This document shows, in pieces, positions 14,919 through 24,753 of a DNA stretch of 36,976 nucleotides. Both the position numbers and the translations under genes were made by a program. The DNA is from an uncultured Parabacteroides sp. Lineage in GTDB: Bacteria > Bacteroidota > Bacteroidia > Bacteroidales > Tannerellaceae. The stretch is taken from NCBI RefSeq assembly GCF_905196875.1, contig NZ_CAJJWO010000051.1, forward strand, positions 1 to 36,976. Direction: 5' to 3'. Below the pieces are notes generated by a model that was given only the letters and a program-made list of their open reading frames with translations, did not search any database and had not been told where the DNA came from. Numbering within the stretch: the stretch's first letter is position 1; every line of letters begins with the position of its first letter.

Positions 14919-17546
14919 ATGTTGACAGCAAAAGAAATCCGTGAATCGTTTAAAGAGTTCTTCGCTTCCAAGCAGCACCAGATAGTGCCGTCTGCTCCGA
15001 TGGTAGTGAAGGGAGATCCTACATTGATGTTCACCAATGCGGGTATGAACCAGTTTAAAGATATTATCTTGGGTAATGTACCCATCAAATATCCTCGCGT
15101 CGCGGACTCACAGAAATGTCTTCGTGTGAGCGGTAAGCATAACGACCTGGAAGAAGTGGGGCACGATACCTACCACCACACTATGTTTGAAATGTTGGGT
15201 AACTGGTCGTTCGGTGATTATTTCAAGAAAGAAGCAATCAATTGGGCATGGGAATATCTGGTAGATGTTCTGAAGCTGGATCCGAAACGTTTATATGCAA
15301 CCGTATTTGAAGGAAGCCCTGCCGAAGGTCTGTCGCGCGACGACGAAGCTGCCGGCTACTGGGAACAGTTCCTTCCGAAAGATCATATCATCAACGGTAA
15401 CAAACATGATAACTTCTGGGAAATGGGTGATACCGGTCCTTGCGGCCCCTGCTCGGAAATTCATATCGACCTGCGTCCGGACGAAGAACGTGCGGCTAAG
15501 AGCGGTGCCGAAATGGTCAACAAAGATCATCCGCAGGTGATCGAGATCTGGAACCTGGTATTCATGCAGTTCAACCGTAAGGCTGACGGTTCGCTGGAAC
15601 CGCTGCCTGCCAAGGTAATCGATACCGGTATGGGATTCGAACGTCTGTGTATGTCATTGCAGGGCAAGACTTCCAACTACGATACGGATGTATTCCAGCC
15701 GATCATACAGGTGATCGCTGCTGCTACCGGAACTAAATATGGCGAAAATAAGCAGCAGGATATTGCTATGCGTGTGATTGCCGACCATATTCGTACGATA
15801 GCATTCTCTATCACGGACGGTCAGTTGCCGTCGAATGCAAAAGCCGGTTATGTGATCCGTCGTATCCTGCGTCGTGCCGTTCGTTACGGTTATACGTTCC
15901 TCGGACGTCGCGAAGCCTTTATGTACGCATTGCTTCCTGTATTGATCGAAACGATGGGAGATGCTTATCCCGAACTGGTTGCCCAGAAGACATTGATCGA
16001 AAAGGTGATCAAAGAAGAAGAGGAATCGTTCCTGCGTACACTGGAAACCGGTATCCGTCTATTGGATAAGAAGATGGAAGAAACAAAGGCGGAAGGCAAG
16101 ACTGTGATCAGTGGTGTGGATGCCTTTACATTATATGATACTTTCGGATTCCCGTTGGACCTGACTGAACTGATCCTGCGTGAAAACGGCATGGAAGCAA
16201 ACATCGAAGAGTTTAATGCTGAAATGCAGAAGCAGAAAGAACGTGCTCGCAACGCTGCCGCGATCGAGACAGGCGACTGGGTAGTTCTGAAAGAAGGTGA
16301 AGCTAAATTCGTAGGTTACGACCTGTTCGAATGCGAAGCCGAGATCCTGCGTTACCGTAAGATCAAACAAAAGAATAAAGAACTTTTCCAGGTTGTTCTG
16401 GACCAGACTCCGTTCTACGCAGAAATGGGTGGACAGGTAGGTGATACAGGATGGCTGATCGCTGACGATGAAAAGCTGGATGTGATAGATACCAAGCGTG
16501 AAAATAACCTGCCGGTACATTTTGTTACCCGTCTGCCGAAAGACGTAACAGCTACATTCACCGCTAAGATCAACGAAAAGAAACGTATCCAGTGCGAATG
16601 CAACCACTCGGCTACCCACTTGCTGCACGAAGCTTTGCGTGAAGTTCTGGGAACACATGTCGAACAGAAAGGTTCTTTCGTTTCTCCTGAAGCCCTTCGC
16701 TTCGACTTCTCTCACTTCCAGAAAGTGACCGACGAAGAGATCCGCCAGGTAGAAAAGCTGGTAAGCGAAAAAATCCGTGCCAATTTCCCGCTGGAAGAAC
16801 ACCGCAATATGCCGATCGCTCAGGCACAAGCCCTGGGTGCTATGGCTCTGTTCGGTGAAAAGTACGGCGAAGAAGTACGTGTGGTTAAATACGGTTCTTC
16901 TATCGAATTGTGCGGTGGTACACATATCCCGGCAACCGGTATGATCGGTTCTTTGCGTGTAGTGGCAGAAAGCTCGATTGCAGCCGGTGTTCGCCGTATC
17001 GAAGCAGTGACGGCTGAAGCGGCTGAAGAATATACCTACCATTTGCAGGATTCTTTCCGCGAATTGCGTGCTATGTTCAACAATGTGCCTAACTTGGCTC
17101 AGACCATCCGCAAATCTATTGAAGAGAATGCAGAACTGAAAAAGCAGGTAGGTGACTATATCAAGGAAAAAGTGGCAGCCATGAAGAAAGACCTGATCGC
17201 TAAAGCTGTGCTACGCCACGGTGTGAAAGTGGTTGTCTTCCGTGGTGAAGCCAATCTGGATGCCATCAAAGACCTGGCATTCCAGATCAAGGGTGAAAGC
17301 TGCACGGATGAAAAAGTATTCTTTGTTGCCGGTATAAAGGACGGTGCCAAATGTGCGCTTATGGTTATGCTGAGCGAACCGCTTGTTGCCGACGGCTTGG
17401 ATGCAAGCAAATTGGTGAAAGATGCAGCCAAACTGATTCAGGGTGGCGGCGGTGGCCAGGCTCACTTCGCAACAGCAGGCGGTAAGAACTCGGATGGCTT
17501 GATACAGGCTGTCGACCAGATCCTTGCTGCGGCCGATTTACAGTAA
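14919..17546 (+). CDS. alaS: Alanyl-tRNA synthetase
   Basis: Charges tRNA-Ala with alanine and edits mischarged Ser/Gly. At 875 residues it has the full length of bacterial AlaRS. The class II catalytic core is at the N-terminus, with the motif HHTMFEMLGNWSFGDYFKKE in about 88-107. The editing domain carries HSATH (in CNHSATHLLHEAL) and the zinc-binding C-G-G-T-H motif (CGGTHIPATG). The C-terminal DHHA1/C-Ala segment with a glycine-rich GGGGGQ loop closes the protein. Cytoplasmic. Its leader is short and shows no T-box. A strong terminator follows its stop. Confidence 0.98.
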   Translation: MLTAKEIRESFKEFFASKQHQIVPSAPMVVKGDPTLMFTNAGMNQFKDIILGNVPIKYPRVADSQKCLRVSGKHNDLEEVGHDTYHHTMFEMLGNWSFGDYFKKEAINWAWEYLVDVLKLDPKRLYATVFEGSPAEGLSRDDEAAGYWEQFLPKDHIINGNKHDNFWEMGDTGPCGPCSEIHIDLRPDEERAAKSGAEMVNKDHPQVIEIWNLVFMQFNRKADGSLEPLPAKVIDTGMGFERLCMSLQGKTSNYDTDVFQPIIQVIAAATGTKYGENKQQDIAMRVIADHIRTIAFSITDGQLPSNAKAGYVIRRILRRAVRYGYTFLGRREAFMYALLPVLIETMGDAYPELVAQKTLIEKVIKEEEESFLRTLETGIRLLDKKMEETKAEGKTVISGVDAFTLYDTFGFPLDLTELILRENGMEANIEEFNAEMQKQKERARNAAAIETGDWVVLKEGEAKFVGYDLFECEAEILRYRKIKQKNKELFQVVLDQTPFYAEMGGQVGDTGWLIADDEKLDVIDTKRENNLPVHFVTRLPKDVTATFTAKINEKKRIQCECNHSATHLLHEALREVLGTHVEQKGSFVSPEALRFDFSHFQKVTDEEIRQVEKLVSEKIRANFPLEEHRNMPIAQAQALGAMALFGEKYGEEVRVVKYGSSIELCGGTHIPATGMIGSLRVVAESSIAAGVRRIEAVTAEAAEEYTYHLQDSFRELRAMFNNVPNLAQTIRKSIEENAELKKQVGDYIKEKVAAMKKDLIAKAVLRHGVKVVVFRGEANLDAIKDLAFQIKGESCTDEKVFFVAGIKDGAKCALMVMLSEPLVADGLDASKLVKDAAKLIQGGGGGQAHFATAGGKNSDGLIQAVDQILAAADLQ

Positions 17547-17573
17547 AAAGATAATATATCAAATATCTTATTC

Positions 17574-17611
17574 GGGGTGGTTCCTTTTTAAAAGGGATCA
17601 CCCCCTTTTTT
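17574..17611 (+). terminator. alaS terminator
   Basis: A 14-bp stem (17574-17587 with 17591-17604, two G-U pairs, 3-nt loop) is followed by a run of T at 17606-17611. Canonical intrinsic terminator. Confidence 0.85.
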
Positions 17612-17720
17612 ATGCCTTAAATTGTCTTTTGGGTAAAATCTCTCGACTTTTTGCTCTAGAGTAACCTTTCAAGTTTACAAACAAGTTGAGGACGATCTTC
17701 CAGGAAGAAATAGGGCAGAT

Positions 17721-17808
17721 GACAGTTGGCAGGGGATAGGGGGCTTCGCGGTTGGTGAAAAAATGACTGGAAGTCGAAATAACTGTCAACTGTCACTTGT
17801 CAACTGTC
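17721..17808. repeat. CAACTGTC repeats upstream of GH2 gene
   Basis: CAACTGTC occurs at 17787-17794 and 17801-17808 in direct orientation, with AACTGTC overlapping at 17781, and once inverted (GACAGTTG, 17721-17728). Apart from this and the alaS terminator, the 344-base gap 17547-17890 holds only the candidate GH2 promoter. The direct copies lie where the -33 region of that promoter would be. Confidence 0.5.
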
Positions 17809-17817
17809 AACTTTTAC

Positions 17818-17825
17818 TATATTTG
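17818..17825 (+). promoter_or_regulatory. -7 element of the GH2 gene
   Basis: TATATTTG matches TAnnTTTG; start near 17832 would give a leader of about 58 bases to ATG 17891. The best -33 candidate is CTTG at 17796-17799. Confidence 0.45.
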
Positions 17826-17890
17826 CCTGACCTTCTTTTCAGAAAGGATTGAATCATGCAAAAAATACAAATAAAATAGACTCTCATAGT

Positions 17891-20800
17891 ATGAAAATGT
17901 GTAAACAGCAAAAAGTTTGCCGTATCCTTACGCTTTGCGGAGCAGCAGCGACGACGTTGTTGCTCTGGGGGTGTAGTGGTGCAGGTGCAACGAATGAATC
18001 GTTCGAACGGTCGGACTATTATTCGCGTGGTATCGGTCAGTATCCCGGTAATCCGAAGGAAGATTTTTCTCCGGAACTGGTTCCGGACCGGGGTAAATAC
18101 CGGAATATCGCCCTCCGGCGTTCGGCATTCAACTCATCCAGTCACGATTATAACCTGACGGCCCAGTTGGTGACCGACGGTATCGTGACCGACGCGCAAC
18201 CGCAGTATCTCATCCTCTCCACTCCGGCAGGCGAAGCTCCCCGGCGTGAACGCGAATGGATGATCGATGAAGGCCCGTACTCACGGAATACCTTCGAGGG
18301 AGCTGATACCTGGTTTCAGTTTGCGTTGAAGAATTACAGTAAATCGGTTGATAAATTGTCATTAGTAGGAAATCTCGTTTACGACGATAAATTGGCTAAA
18401 GACGGTTTCGAGATCGTCTGTGAAGGTTCCGACGACGGACAGAACTGGACGGAAGTGGGACGATTGAGCGGCAAAGGACTGCCGGGCGAGGCGGTACGTT
18501 TCCGTGTGCCGGTCACCGACCCGAACAAACAGACCGAACAGATCTCCATGCCGGTCCGCAAACTGAATGAAACGATTTCGTTCGATAAGGAGGCCACCTA
18601 TTCCAATTACCGTGTTTCGTTGAAGATGCCGGGAGCCCACAGCTGGGTGTTTATGGCTGCCGATTTTTATAATAAAGGCGGTTTGGTGGAAATGAAACCT
18701 TCCCAGTTCTTCAACAGTTCCTGGATGAGTGCAACGACAGGGGAAGAATGGTTGTATGTGGATCTGGGTAGCCGCTCTGAGTTTGACAAGGTTATCTTGC
18801 ATTGGATCAATAAAGCCGTTAAAGGTAAAGTACAGGTTTCCGATGATGCCGTTCAGTGGACGGATGTAGCCGAACTGCCCGGCGGCGAGAGCCTGAAAGA
18901 TGAAATAGCGTTGGGTGGCAACAAGAAATCACGTTACGTACGTGTCCTGATGCAACAGCCGGCTAACGACAGCCGTTATATCCTGAGCGAACTGGAAGTG
19001 ATGGGTAAAGGCGGATTGGTTCCCCAGCCTGTTGCCGCTCCGGCCATATCACAAGGGAATATCAACCTGTCAGGAGGTAACTGGAAACTTCAACGGGCTT
19101 CCGAAGTGACTGCCGCAGGTGAAAAGATATCTACTCCCGATTTTCAGCCGGAAAACTGGATCGTTGCAACTGTCCCGGGTACTGTTCTAAGCAGTTACAA
19201 GAATATCGGGGCTATCGCCGATCCGAACTATGCCGACAACCAGTTGCAGATATCCGAGTCGTTCTTCAACTCCGACTTCTGGTACCGGGACGAATTCGAA
19301 ATGCCGGAAAACTTTAAGCAGGAGCGTCTGTTCCTCAATTTCGACGGTATCAACTGGAAAGCGAACGTCTACATGAACGGCCGGAAGATAGGCCGTATTG
19401 AAGGTGCTTTTATGCGTGGTAAGTTCGATGTGACGGATGTGGTCGTTCCGGGTAAGAACGTAGTTGCCGTAGAGATTATAAAGAACGAACATATCGGTGC
19501 GATCAAAGAAAAGAATGCACAGAGCACGGATTTCAACGGAGGTATCCTGGGTGCTGACAACCCGACCTTCCATGCAACGATCGGTTGGGACTGGATCCCG
19601 ACGATGCGCGGACGTAATATCGGTATCTGGAACGATGTGTTCCTGACAACCACCGGAAAAGTGACGGTGGCCGATCCACTCGTTCAGTCGGTATTGCCGT
19701 TGCCCGACACGACTTCTGCTAAATTGACGGCGGAAGTGATCGTGAAGAACCATGATGTGAATGCCGTGAAAGGAACTTTAGAAGGAAAGATCGGTGAGAT
19801 CACCTTCCAACAGTCGGTGGAACTGGCGCCAGGCGAGGAGAAAGCGATCGTTTTCGACGCTAAGGATTTCCCGCAGCTGAATGTACAGAACCCACGCCTG
19901 TGGTGGCCTAAGGGATATGGCGCCCCCAACTTGTATGATGCAAACTTCACATTCAAGATAGATGATAAGGTGTCGGATGCAAAAGACTTTAAAGTGGGTA
20001 TCCGTCAAATGACCTTTAATGAGGATAACCAGATACTGAGCCTCTTTGTGAACGGTCGCCGTTTCATCGGACGTGGCGGTAACTGGGGCTTCAGCGAGTC
20101 TAACCTGAATTATCGTGCCCGCGAATATGATATCGCCGTGGCTTACCATGCCGATATGAACTTTACGATCATGCGTAACTGGGTGGGTATGATTGGCGAC
20201 GAGGAATTGTACGAGGCCTGCGACCGTCACGGTATCATGGTTTGGCAGGACTTCTGGCTGGCTAACCCGTCCGACGGTCCCGATCCTTATTATCCGGAAA
20301 TGTTTATCGCCAATGCGGAAGATTATGTAAGACGTATCCGTAGCCATGCTTCCATCGGTATCTATTGCGGACGTAACGAAGGTTTCCCGCCTGAACAGAT
20401 CGACAAGGCGTTGCGCCGGATCGTGAAGGACGAGCATTCGGGTATACATTACATATCCAGCTCGGCTGACGATGTGGTAAGCGGACATGGCCCGTACCGT
20501 ATGCTTCCTGCAAAAGAATATTTCACATTGAAGACCGGCAACGACAAATTCCATAGCGAACGCGGCATGCCGAACGTGCTGGCTTACGAAAGCATGCTCC
20601 GTACCTTCTCGCCGGAAGGTCTCTGGCCGCAGGACAACCAATGGGGTATGCACGACTATACCCGCGAAGGGGCTCAGGGGGCTACTTCTTTCAATGAAAT
20701 CATTGCAAAAGGATACGGTGAACCTCAAAGTGCCAAAGAGTTCTCCGAACTGGCCCAGTGGGTGAATTATGACGGCCATCGCAGCTTGTTCGAATCGCGC

Positions 20801-21517
20801 AGCCAGAACCGTAAAGGCTTGCTGATGTGGATGAGTCATTCCTGCTGGCCTTCTATGGTATGGCAGACATACGATTATTATTTCGAACCGACAGCCGCTT
20901 ACTTTGCTATCAAGAAGGCGTCCGAACCGCTGCATATCCAGTGGAACCCGGTAACCGACGAGGTGGAAGTGGTGAATTACAGTGCCGGTGCCCGTAAAGG
21001 CCTGACTGCAAAAGCACAGGTGTTGAATATGGATGCATCCGTTGCCTGGGAAAAGGTTGTGACGATCGACAGCAATGAAGATACGACCAATAAGTGTATC
21101 AAACTGGAATTTCCGGAAAACCTGTCGAAGGTTCATTTTATCAAGATGGTGTTGACAGAAAACGGCAAGGTTGTTTCCGAAAACTTCTACCACAGAAGCC
21201 TGGAAGAAAACAACTATCAGGATTTGCGTAATCTTCCGAAAGTGGATTTAAAATCCGATGTCGTTATCAATAAGGAAACAGACGGCAACTGGACTGCAAC
21301 GGCTGTGATCGAGAATACAACCTCTACTCCGGCCTTGATGATCCGTCTCAATGTAGTGGGTGGAACAGACGGCCTGCAATTCCTGCCGATGTTCTATTCC
21401 GACAACTACTTCGCTTTGCTTCCGGGTGAAAAGAAAGAGGTTCGTTTCCATTGGAAAGACGAAGATACCAGGGGAAATACGCCGCGGGTGATTGTTTCGG
21501 GATATAATGTAGAGTAA
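17891..21517 (+). CDS. GH2-family exo-glycosidase lipoprotein
   Basis: A 1208-residue secreted lipoprotein. Signal peptide with lipobox-like LLLWGC (cysteine 28). Two discoidin/F5-8-type carbohydrate-binding-like modules appear to fill about 50-375 (for example the pieces around WLYVDLGSRSEFDKVILHWI and KSRYVRVLMQQPANDSRYIL). Then follow the GH2 sugar-binding jelly roll (about 390-560), an Ig-like domain, and the TIM barrel. Likely catalytic residues are E830 in GRNEG (acid/base) and E890 in HSERGMP (nucleophile). The N-terminal GH2 motif VPGTVLSSYKNIGAIADPNY and the segment GHGPYRMLPAKEYF place it near the exo-beta-glucosaminidase/beta-mannosidase group; exact substrate unknown. I choose ATG 17891 over the TTG at 17849 because the signal peptide then starts properly. 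It converges on the susCD operon, so a functional link is plausible but unproven. Confidence 0.85.
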   Translation: MKMCKQQKVCRILTLCGAAATTLLLWGCSGAGATNESFERSDYYSRGIGQYPGNPKEDFSPELVPDRGKYRNIALRRSAFNSSSHDYNLTAQLVTDGIVTDAQPQYLILSTPAGEAPRREREWMIDEGPYSRNTFEGADTWFQFALKNYSKSVDKLSLVGNLVYDDKLAKDGFEIVCEGSDDGQNWTEVGRLSGKGLPGEAVRFRVPVTDPNKQTEQISMPVRKLNETISFDKEATYSNYRVSLKMPGAHSWVFMAADFYNKGGLVEMKPSQFFNSSWMSATTGEEWLYVDLGSRSEFDKVILHWINKAVKGKVQVSDDAVQWTDVAELPGGESLKDEIALGGNKKSRYVRVLMQQPANDSRYILSELEVMGKGGLVPQPVAAPAISQGNINLSGGNWKLQRASEVTAAGEKISTPDFQPENWIVATVPGTVLSSYKNIGAIADPNYADNQLQISESFFNSDFWYRDEFEMPENFKQERLFLNFDGINWKANVYMNGRKIGRIEGAFMRGKFDVTDVVVPGKNVVAVEIIKNEHIGAIKEKNAQSTDFNGGILGADNPTFHATIGWDWIPTMRGRNIGIWNDVFLTTTGKVTVADPLVQSVLPLPDTTSAKLTAEVIVKNHDVNAVKGTLEGKIGEITFQQSVELAPGEEKAIVFDAKDFPQLNVQNPRLWWPKGYGAPNLYDANFTFKIDDKVSDAKDFKVGIRQMTFNEDNQILSLFVNGRRFIGRGGNWGFSESNLNYRAREYDIAVAYHADMNFTIMRNWVGMIGDEELYEACDRHGIMVWQDFWLANPSDGPDPYYPEMFIANAEDYVRRIRSHASIGIYCGRNEGFPPEQIDKALRRIVKDEHSGIHYISSSADDVVSGHGPYRMLPAKEYFTLKTGNDKFHSERGMPNVLAYESMLRTFSPEGLWPQDNQWGMHDYTREGAQGATSFNEIIAKGYGEPQSAKEFSELAQWVNYDGHRSLFESRSQNRKGLLMWMSHSCWPSMVWQTYDYYFEPTAAYFAIKKASEPLHIQWNPVTDEVEVVNYSAGARKGLTAKAQVLNMDASVAWEKVVTIDSNEDTTNKCIKLEFPENLSKVHFIKMVLTENGKVVSENFYHRSLEENNYQDLRNLPKVDLKSDVVINKETDGNWTATAVIENTTSTPALMIRLNVVGGTDGLQFLPMFYSDNYFALLPGEKKEVRFHWKDEDTRGNTPRVIVSGYNVE

Positions 21518-21538
21518 TACAAGATTAATTCTGAAATG

Positions 21539-21580
21539 AAAAGGTGAACGGTTTTCATAAACCGTTCACCTTTTTTGATT
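21539..21580 (+). terminator. GH2 gene terminator
   Basis: A perfect 16-bp stem (21539-21554 with 21559-21574), 4-nt loop TCAT, with a T-run in and after the 3' arm. Strong intrinsic terminator 22 bases after the GH2 stop. Confidence 0.9.
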
Positions 21581-21601
21581 TTGAGTGTAGTGTCGTTGGT
21601 A

Positions 21602-21623
21602 GGGGTGGTTCACGAACCACCCT
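21602..21623. repeat. Short palindrome GGGTGGTTC-ac-GAACCACCC
   Basis: A perfect 9-bp inverted repeat (21603-21611 and 21614-21622) flanked by TAG and TTA. It resembles the inner repeats of the element at 79-337 (TAGGGGYGG start). It lies 16 bases beyond the stop of the minus-strand M81 gene and could end that operon. Confidence 0.5.
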
Positions 21624-21638
21624 TACAACGGTACCTTT

Positions 21639-23195
21639 TTATCTGCCATAGAAGTGCTTAGCCGAAGGAACCATGATAACGCTCAACTCAGGATCTGCCA
21701 TGTCAGGATCGAGCGGGAACATTGGTCTCACGATATTCTTATATGGAAGTTTCTTGAAGTCCTGATCCACACCTCCTCGTGTAAAAGCCATTACCCAATC
21801 CGCTTGTATACTGTACCATTGGTTGACAAGGTAACCTTGTTTAACCATTACGATATCCATTTTTTTCGGGTCGATTCCTGAACCTTCCAGGTTGGGAGTA
21901 GGAGACGATGTACCTACTACCACATAAACGCTTCCGGTTTTTACGATAGCGATGTCCCTTTTACGTCTCCAGGATTCGGCATTCTTGTCTTCTTCCGGGC
22001 TGACATAAACCACGGTACCCGACAATTTCACGGGACCTTCGTAGGAATTATCTACCATGGCACCAACCATGCCTTCCACGTGTCCGCCTACGCCAACCTC
22101 ACGTGCCTGCTTAACCACTTCTTCTCCCGGGATAGAGCAATAAAGAACACTCTTTCCTTTTTCGGTCTGGAATTCCGGACGTTTCAGGAGTCTCGCCAAC
22201 GTCCAAGTGACTTCACCTGAACCGCCTCCGCCGGGATTATCTCCCATATCACTGATAAAGAAAGGTTTCTTTTTACTTGCTACTGCCAAATCGATACATT
22301 CTTCGAGCGAATATCCCGGTGCCTCGAGCGAGAATTGCTTGCGGACATCCCAGAATTTCTGGGCGAGCTTCTTCGCTCCGGCTTTTACCTGTTCTTCATC
22401 GTCACCGTAAACCATTACGGCTCCCTGGTTCCGTGGGTTGTCTCCCCAAACATAACCGATCCATATCCCTGCGTCTATCACTCCGGGCATGGCTTCAACC
22501 TCGGGAACCAATGCGTACAGCGATTTCGCCGGCTCGACGCGGGTACTCGACCATTCGCCGGATACCAGGACAGGAACAGCAACCCATGCCTTGTAGGCCG
22601 GACGTCCTTTACCGGATTCGATACGATCCAGCAGATTGACCACGCCGCGGCGATGCGACTCGCGGGAGTCGTCGTGAGGTGCTTTGCGGTAGGTGGTGAT
22701 CAGGTCTGAATTGAGGGCTACGAGCCAAGACGGATTTCCGTGAAGATCCATCGTGGTGGTAACCAGGACATCGTTTCCGATCAGGCTACGCACCTTCTCC
22801 ATAAATTCACCTTCCGGATCGGCCACGCCTTCCACGCTACAAGCTCCGTGGTTATAAAACCAGAAAGCATCGTATGGCATATTGGCCTTGATCATCTCCA
22901 ATGTTTTTTCCACAAACGCATCGTACGACTCTTTTGTCACGGGGCCTCTTCCACCACCGTAACCGATTTGGGTGGGAAGCCAAGTGGCAGCCTGTCCCAT
23001 AACGGAGTCGGGGCTGATATAGTCCGGCATTCTTACGGGAGATCCTACGATCGGCTGTCTGTTCGGGACAAATACACTGTTTTCTATCTGTATACCGGCA
23101 ATACCGATACGCGGTTTTTTCTTCTGTCCAAAGGCTTCTCCGACGAATGATACGGCCAAGAGACAGATTCCGAGCAATAATAGATTTCTTTTCAT
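21639..23195 (-). CDS. Exported M81 (MlrC-like) metallopeptidase
   Basis: A 518-residue protein of the M81 family, whose founder MlrC opens and degrades linearised microcystin. A signal peptide occupies residues 1-23 (ending AFGQ), so it acts outside the cytoplasm. Candidate zinc ligands sit in the right order: E38 in QIENSVFVP, D150 and H152 in TMDLHGN, H174 in KAPHDD. The N-terminal domain also has NHGACSVEGVADPEGE and the C-terminal MlrC_C domain begins with MGDNPGGGGSGE. The gene follows susD after 34 bases with no visible terminator, so it is the last gene of the fecR-susC-susD operon. Natural substrate unknown; peptide or amide-containing small molecules are likely, sugar is unlikely. 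Having an M81 enzyme as the sole enzyme of a SusCD operon is uncommon in my experience. Confidence 0.85.
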   Translation of the reverse strand: MKRNLLLLGICLLAVSFVGEAFGQKKKPRIGIAGIQIENSVFVPNRQPIVGSPVRMPDYISPDSVMGQAATWLPTQIGYGGGRGPVTKESYDAFVEKTLEMIKANMPYDAFWFYNHGACSVEGVADPEGEFMEKVRSLIGNDVLVTTTMDLHGNPSWLVALNSDLITTYRKAPHDDSRESHRRGVVNLLDRIESGKGRPAYKAWVAVPVLVSGEWSSTRVEPAKSLYALVPEVEAMPGVIDAGIWIGYVWGDNPRNQGAVMVYGDDEEQVKAGAKKLAQKFWDVRKQFSLEAPGYSLEECIDLAVASKKKPFFISDMGDNPGGGGSGEVTWTLARLLKRPEFQTEKGKSVLYCSIPGEEVVKQAREVGVGGHVEGMVGAMVDNSYEGPVKLSGTVVYVSPEEDKNAESWRRKRDIAIVKTGSVYVVVGTSSPTPNLEGSGIDPKKMDIVMVKQGYLVNQWYSIQADWVMAFTRGGVDQDFKKLPYKNIVRPMFPLDPDMADPELSVIMVPSAKHFYGR

Positions 23196-23229
23196 ACTGT
23201 TATGATTTATGCAAGTTGTTGTTTATTTA

Positions 23230-24741
23230 TTAATTCTTTATTAAACCGCCACTAATGTCGATCTCGGTTTGAGGTATAGGTAATACTTCCGCACCAGCTT
23301 TGAAAGGAGTCTTAGCTCCAAATTCTGCTTTCTTGGTTCCGTTAAAGACTTTCTCGCCCCATCCTGCACGTACCACGTCAAAGAACCGGAAACCTTCCAA
23401 TCCTAACTCCAGATGACGTTCGTTCATGATGTCTTCAAACAATTGCTCTCCTGTATTGTTTTTAGGAGCCAGGTTGACATGACTTCTTACCTCGTTCAGA
23501 TACTTTTGCGCATTAGCTATATCGCTGCTGAAATAACAAGCCTCGGCATAGTTCAAATATACTTCCGCGAGGCGGATAAGCCTGAGGTTCGTTGGTTGGT
23601 TATTCCCCCTGTTCTCCTCTCTTTCCCCGGGCGCAAGATACAATTTGCGATTGTACCAGCCGGTTCGGTCGTCTGTAATGGGATCCACCTTGCCTTTAGC
23701 CGCAGTTTCGATCTCTATGGCCTCTTGTGTAGAAAGGAGTGTCGTATTCTTTCGTATGATATCCCCCTCGGCATCATAAGCGTCTGCCAAAGCCTGAGTA
23801 GGCTGTGCGCAACCGAAGCCGTTAGTCATATTTCGGGGCATGGACATCAATACGTGACGGTTACCGTTATTTACACCGTATCCACTTTGAGTAGGGGAAT
23901 TATACATATTAATTTCCAGGATAGACGAGATACAGTGTTCCCCCTTCAGGGAGAATTGCCAGGCGTATTCTTCCGGGCTCACTAAGCTATATTCGCTACC
24001 GCATTCCTTTTGGAAATTCTCGAATGCCTTTTTTACCTCATCGTATTTTTTCGCATAAAGGTAAACACGCGTTTGCATGGCAATGGCCGCACCTTTGGTG
24101 ATTCTTCCCGCATAGGTTGTTTCGTAGTTTGCTATCTCACTTTTCTTAGGTAAGGCACTAACCGCATCGTTCAAGTCTTGCTCGATAACAGCATATACTT
24201 CCTCGACAGTCGAACGTCCGAGTCTTTCATGGGCAAGATCCAGGACTTCCGTATAACAAGGAACACCGCCAAACGTTTTCACGAGTTCGAAATAGGTATA
24301 GGCACGGATAAACTTGGCCTCACCAATCATCTGTTCTTTATTGTACGTCGAGAAAATGGCATCGTCGGCCGTTTCCATGTCCTGTAGAAATAAATTCGCT
24401 TTATTGATACATTGGTAAGAATACCGGTATTTGTTTAAAATCTCGGTATGATCTGCCTGATACTGAAAATTTTCCAGCAATGTAAAGGTTTGGGCGTCGT
24501 TTGAAGAACCGCTATAAGTTGCGTCGTTCGACAATACGTCTCCGAAACATTGCATCGACCATGTGTAGCGGAAGTCTTTCATGCCGGAATAGACAGCTGT
24601 CAAACGCAAGAATGCTTGTCGTTCTTCTGTTAGCTTTCCAGCCTCCGGGCTACCTAATGGCGCCAAATCCAAATCCGCGCAACTGCTGAATCCTGTTAAA
24701 ATCGCGAGTGCGATTCCTATGATATATTTGTTTTTAAGCAT
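23230..24741 (-). CDS. SusD/RagB-family surface lipoprotein
   Basis: A 503-residue nutrient-binding lipoprotein that forms the lid on the SusC barrel. Signal peptide with lipobox FSSC (cysteine 21), followed by acidic residues (ADLD), as in Bacteroidetes surface-export signals. The helical TPR-like SusD fold is recognisable from segments such as GEAKFIRAYTYFELVKTFGG, the stretch around NEVRSHVN and the C-terminal NERHLELGLEGFRFFDVVRA. Length is standard. The gene starts 12 bases after susC, so the pair is translated together. The ligand cannot be read from sequence; both glycan- and peptide-importing (RagAB-like) pairs look alike at this level. Confidence 0.95.
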   Translation of the reverse strand: MLKNKYIIGIALAILTGFSSCADLDLAPLGSPEAGKLTEERQAFLRLTAVYSGMKDFRYTWSMQCFGDVLSNDATYSGSSNDAQTFTLLENFQYQADHTEILNKYRYSYQCINKANLFLQDMETADDAIFSTYNKEQMIGEAKFIRAYTYFELVKTFGGVPCYTEVLDLAHERLGRSTVEEVYAVIEQDLNDAVSALPKKSEIANYETTYAGRITKGAAIAMQTRVYLYAKKYDEVKKAFENFQKECGSEYSLVSPEEYAWQFSLKGEHCISSILEINMYNSPTQSGYGVNNGNRHVLMSMPRNMTNGFGCAQPTQALADAYDAEGDIIRKNTTLLSTQEAIEIETAAKGKVDPITDDRTGWYNRKLYLAPGEREENRGNNQPTNLRLIRLAEVYLNYAEACYFSSDIANAQKYLNEVRSHVNLAPKNNTGEQLFEDIMNERHLELGLEGFRFFDVVRAGWGEKVFNGTKKAEFGAKTPFKAGAEVLPIPQTEIDISGGLIKN

Positions 24742-24753
24742 AACATTATAAAT

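Noticed and set aside
16131..17042. 303-residue minus-strand open frame across alaS
   Set aside because: Shadow of alaS.
19778..21193. 471-residue minus-strand open frame across the GH2 gene
   Set aside because: Shadow of the GH2 coding sequence; no signal peptide or motif.
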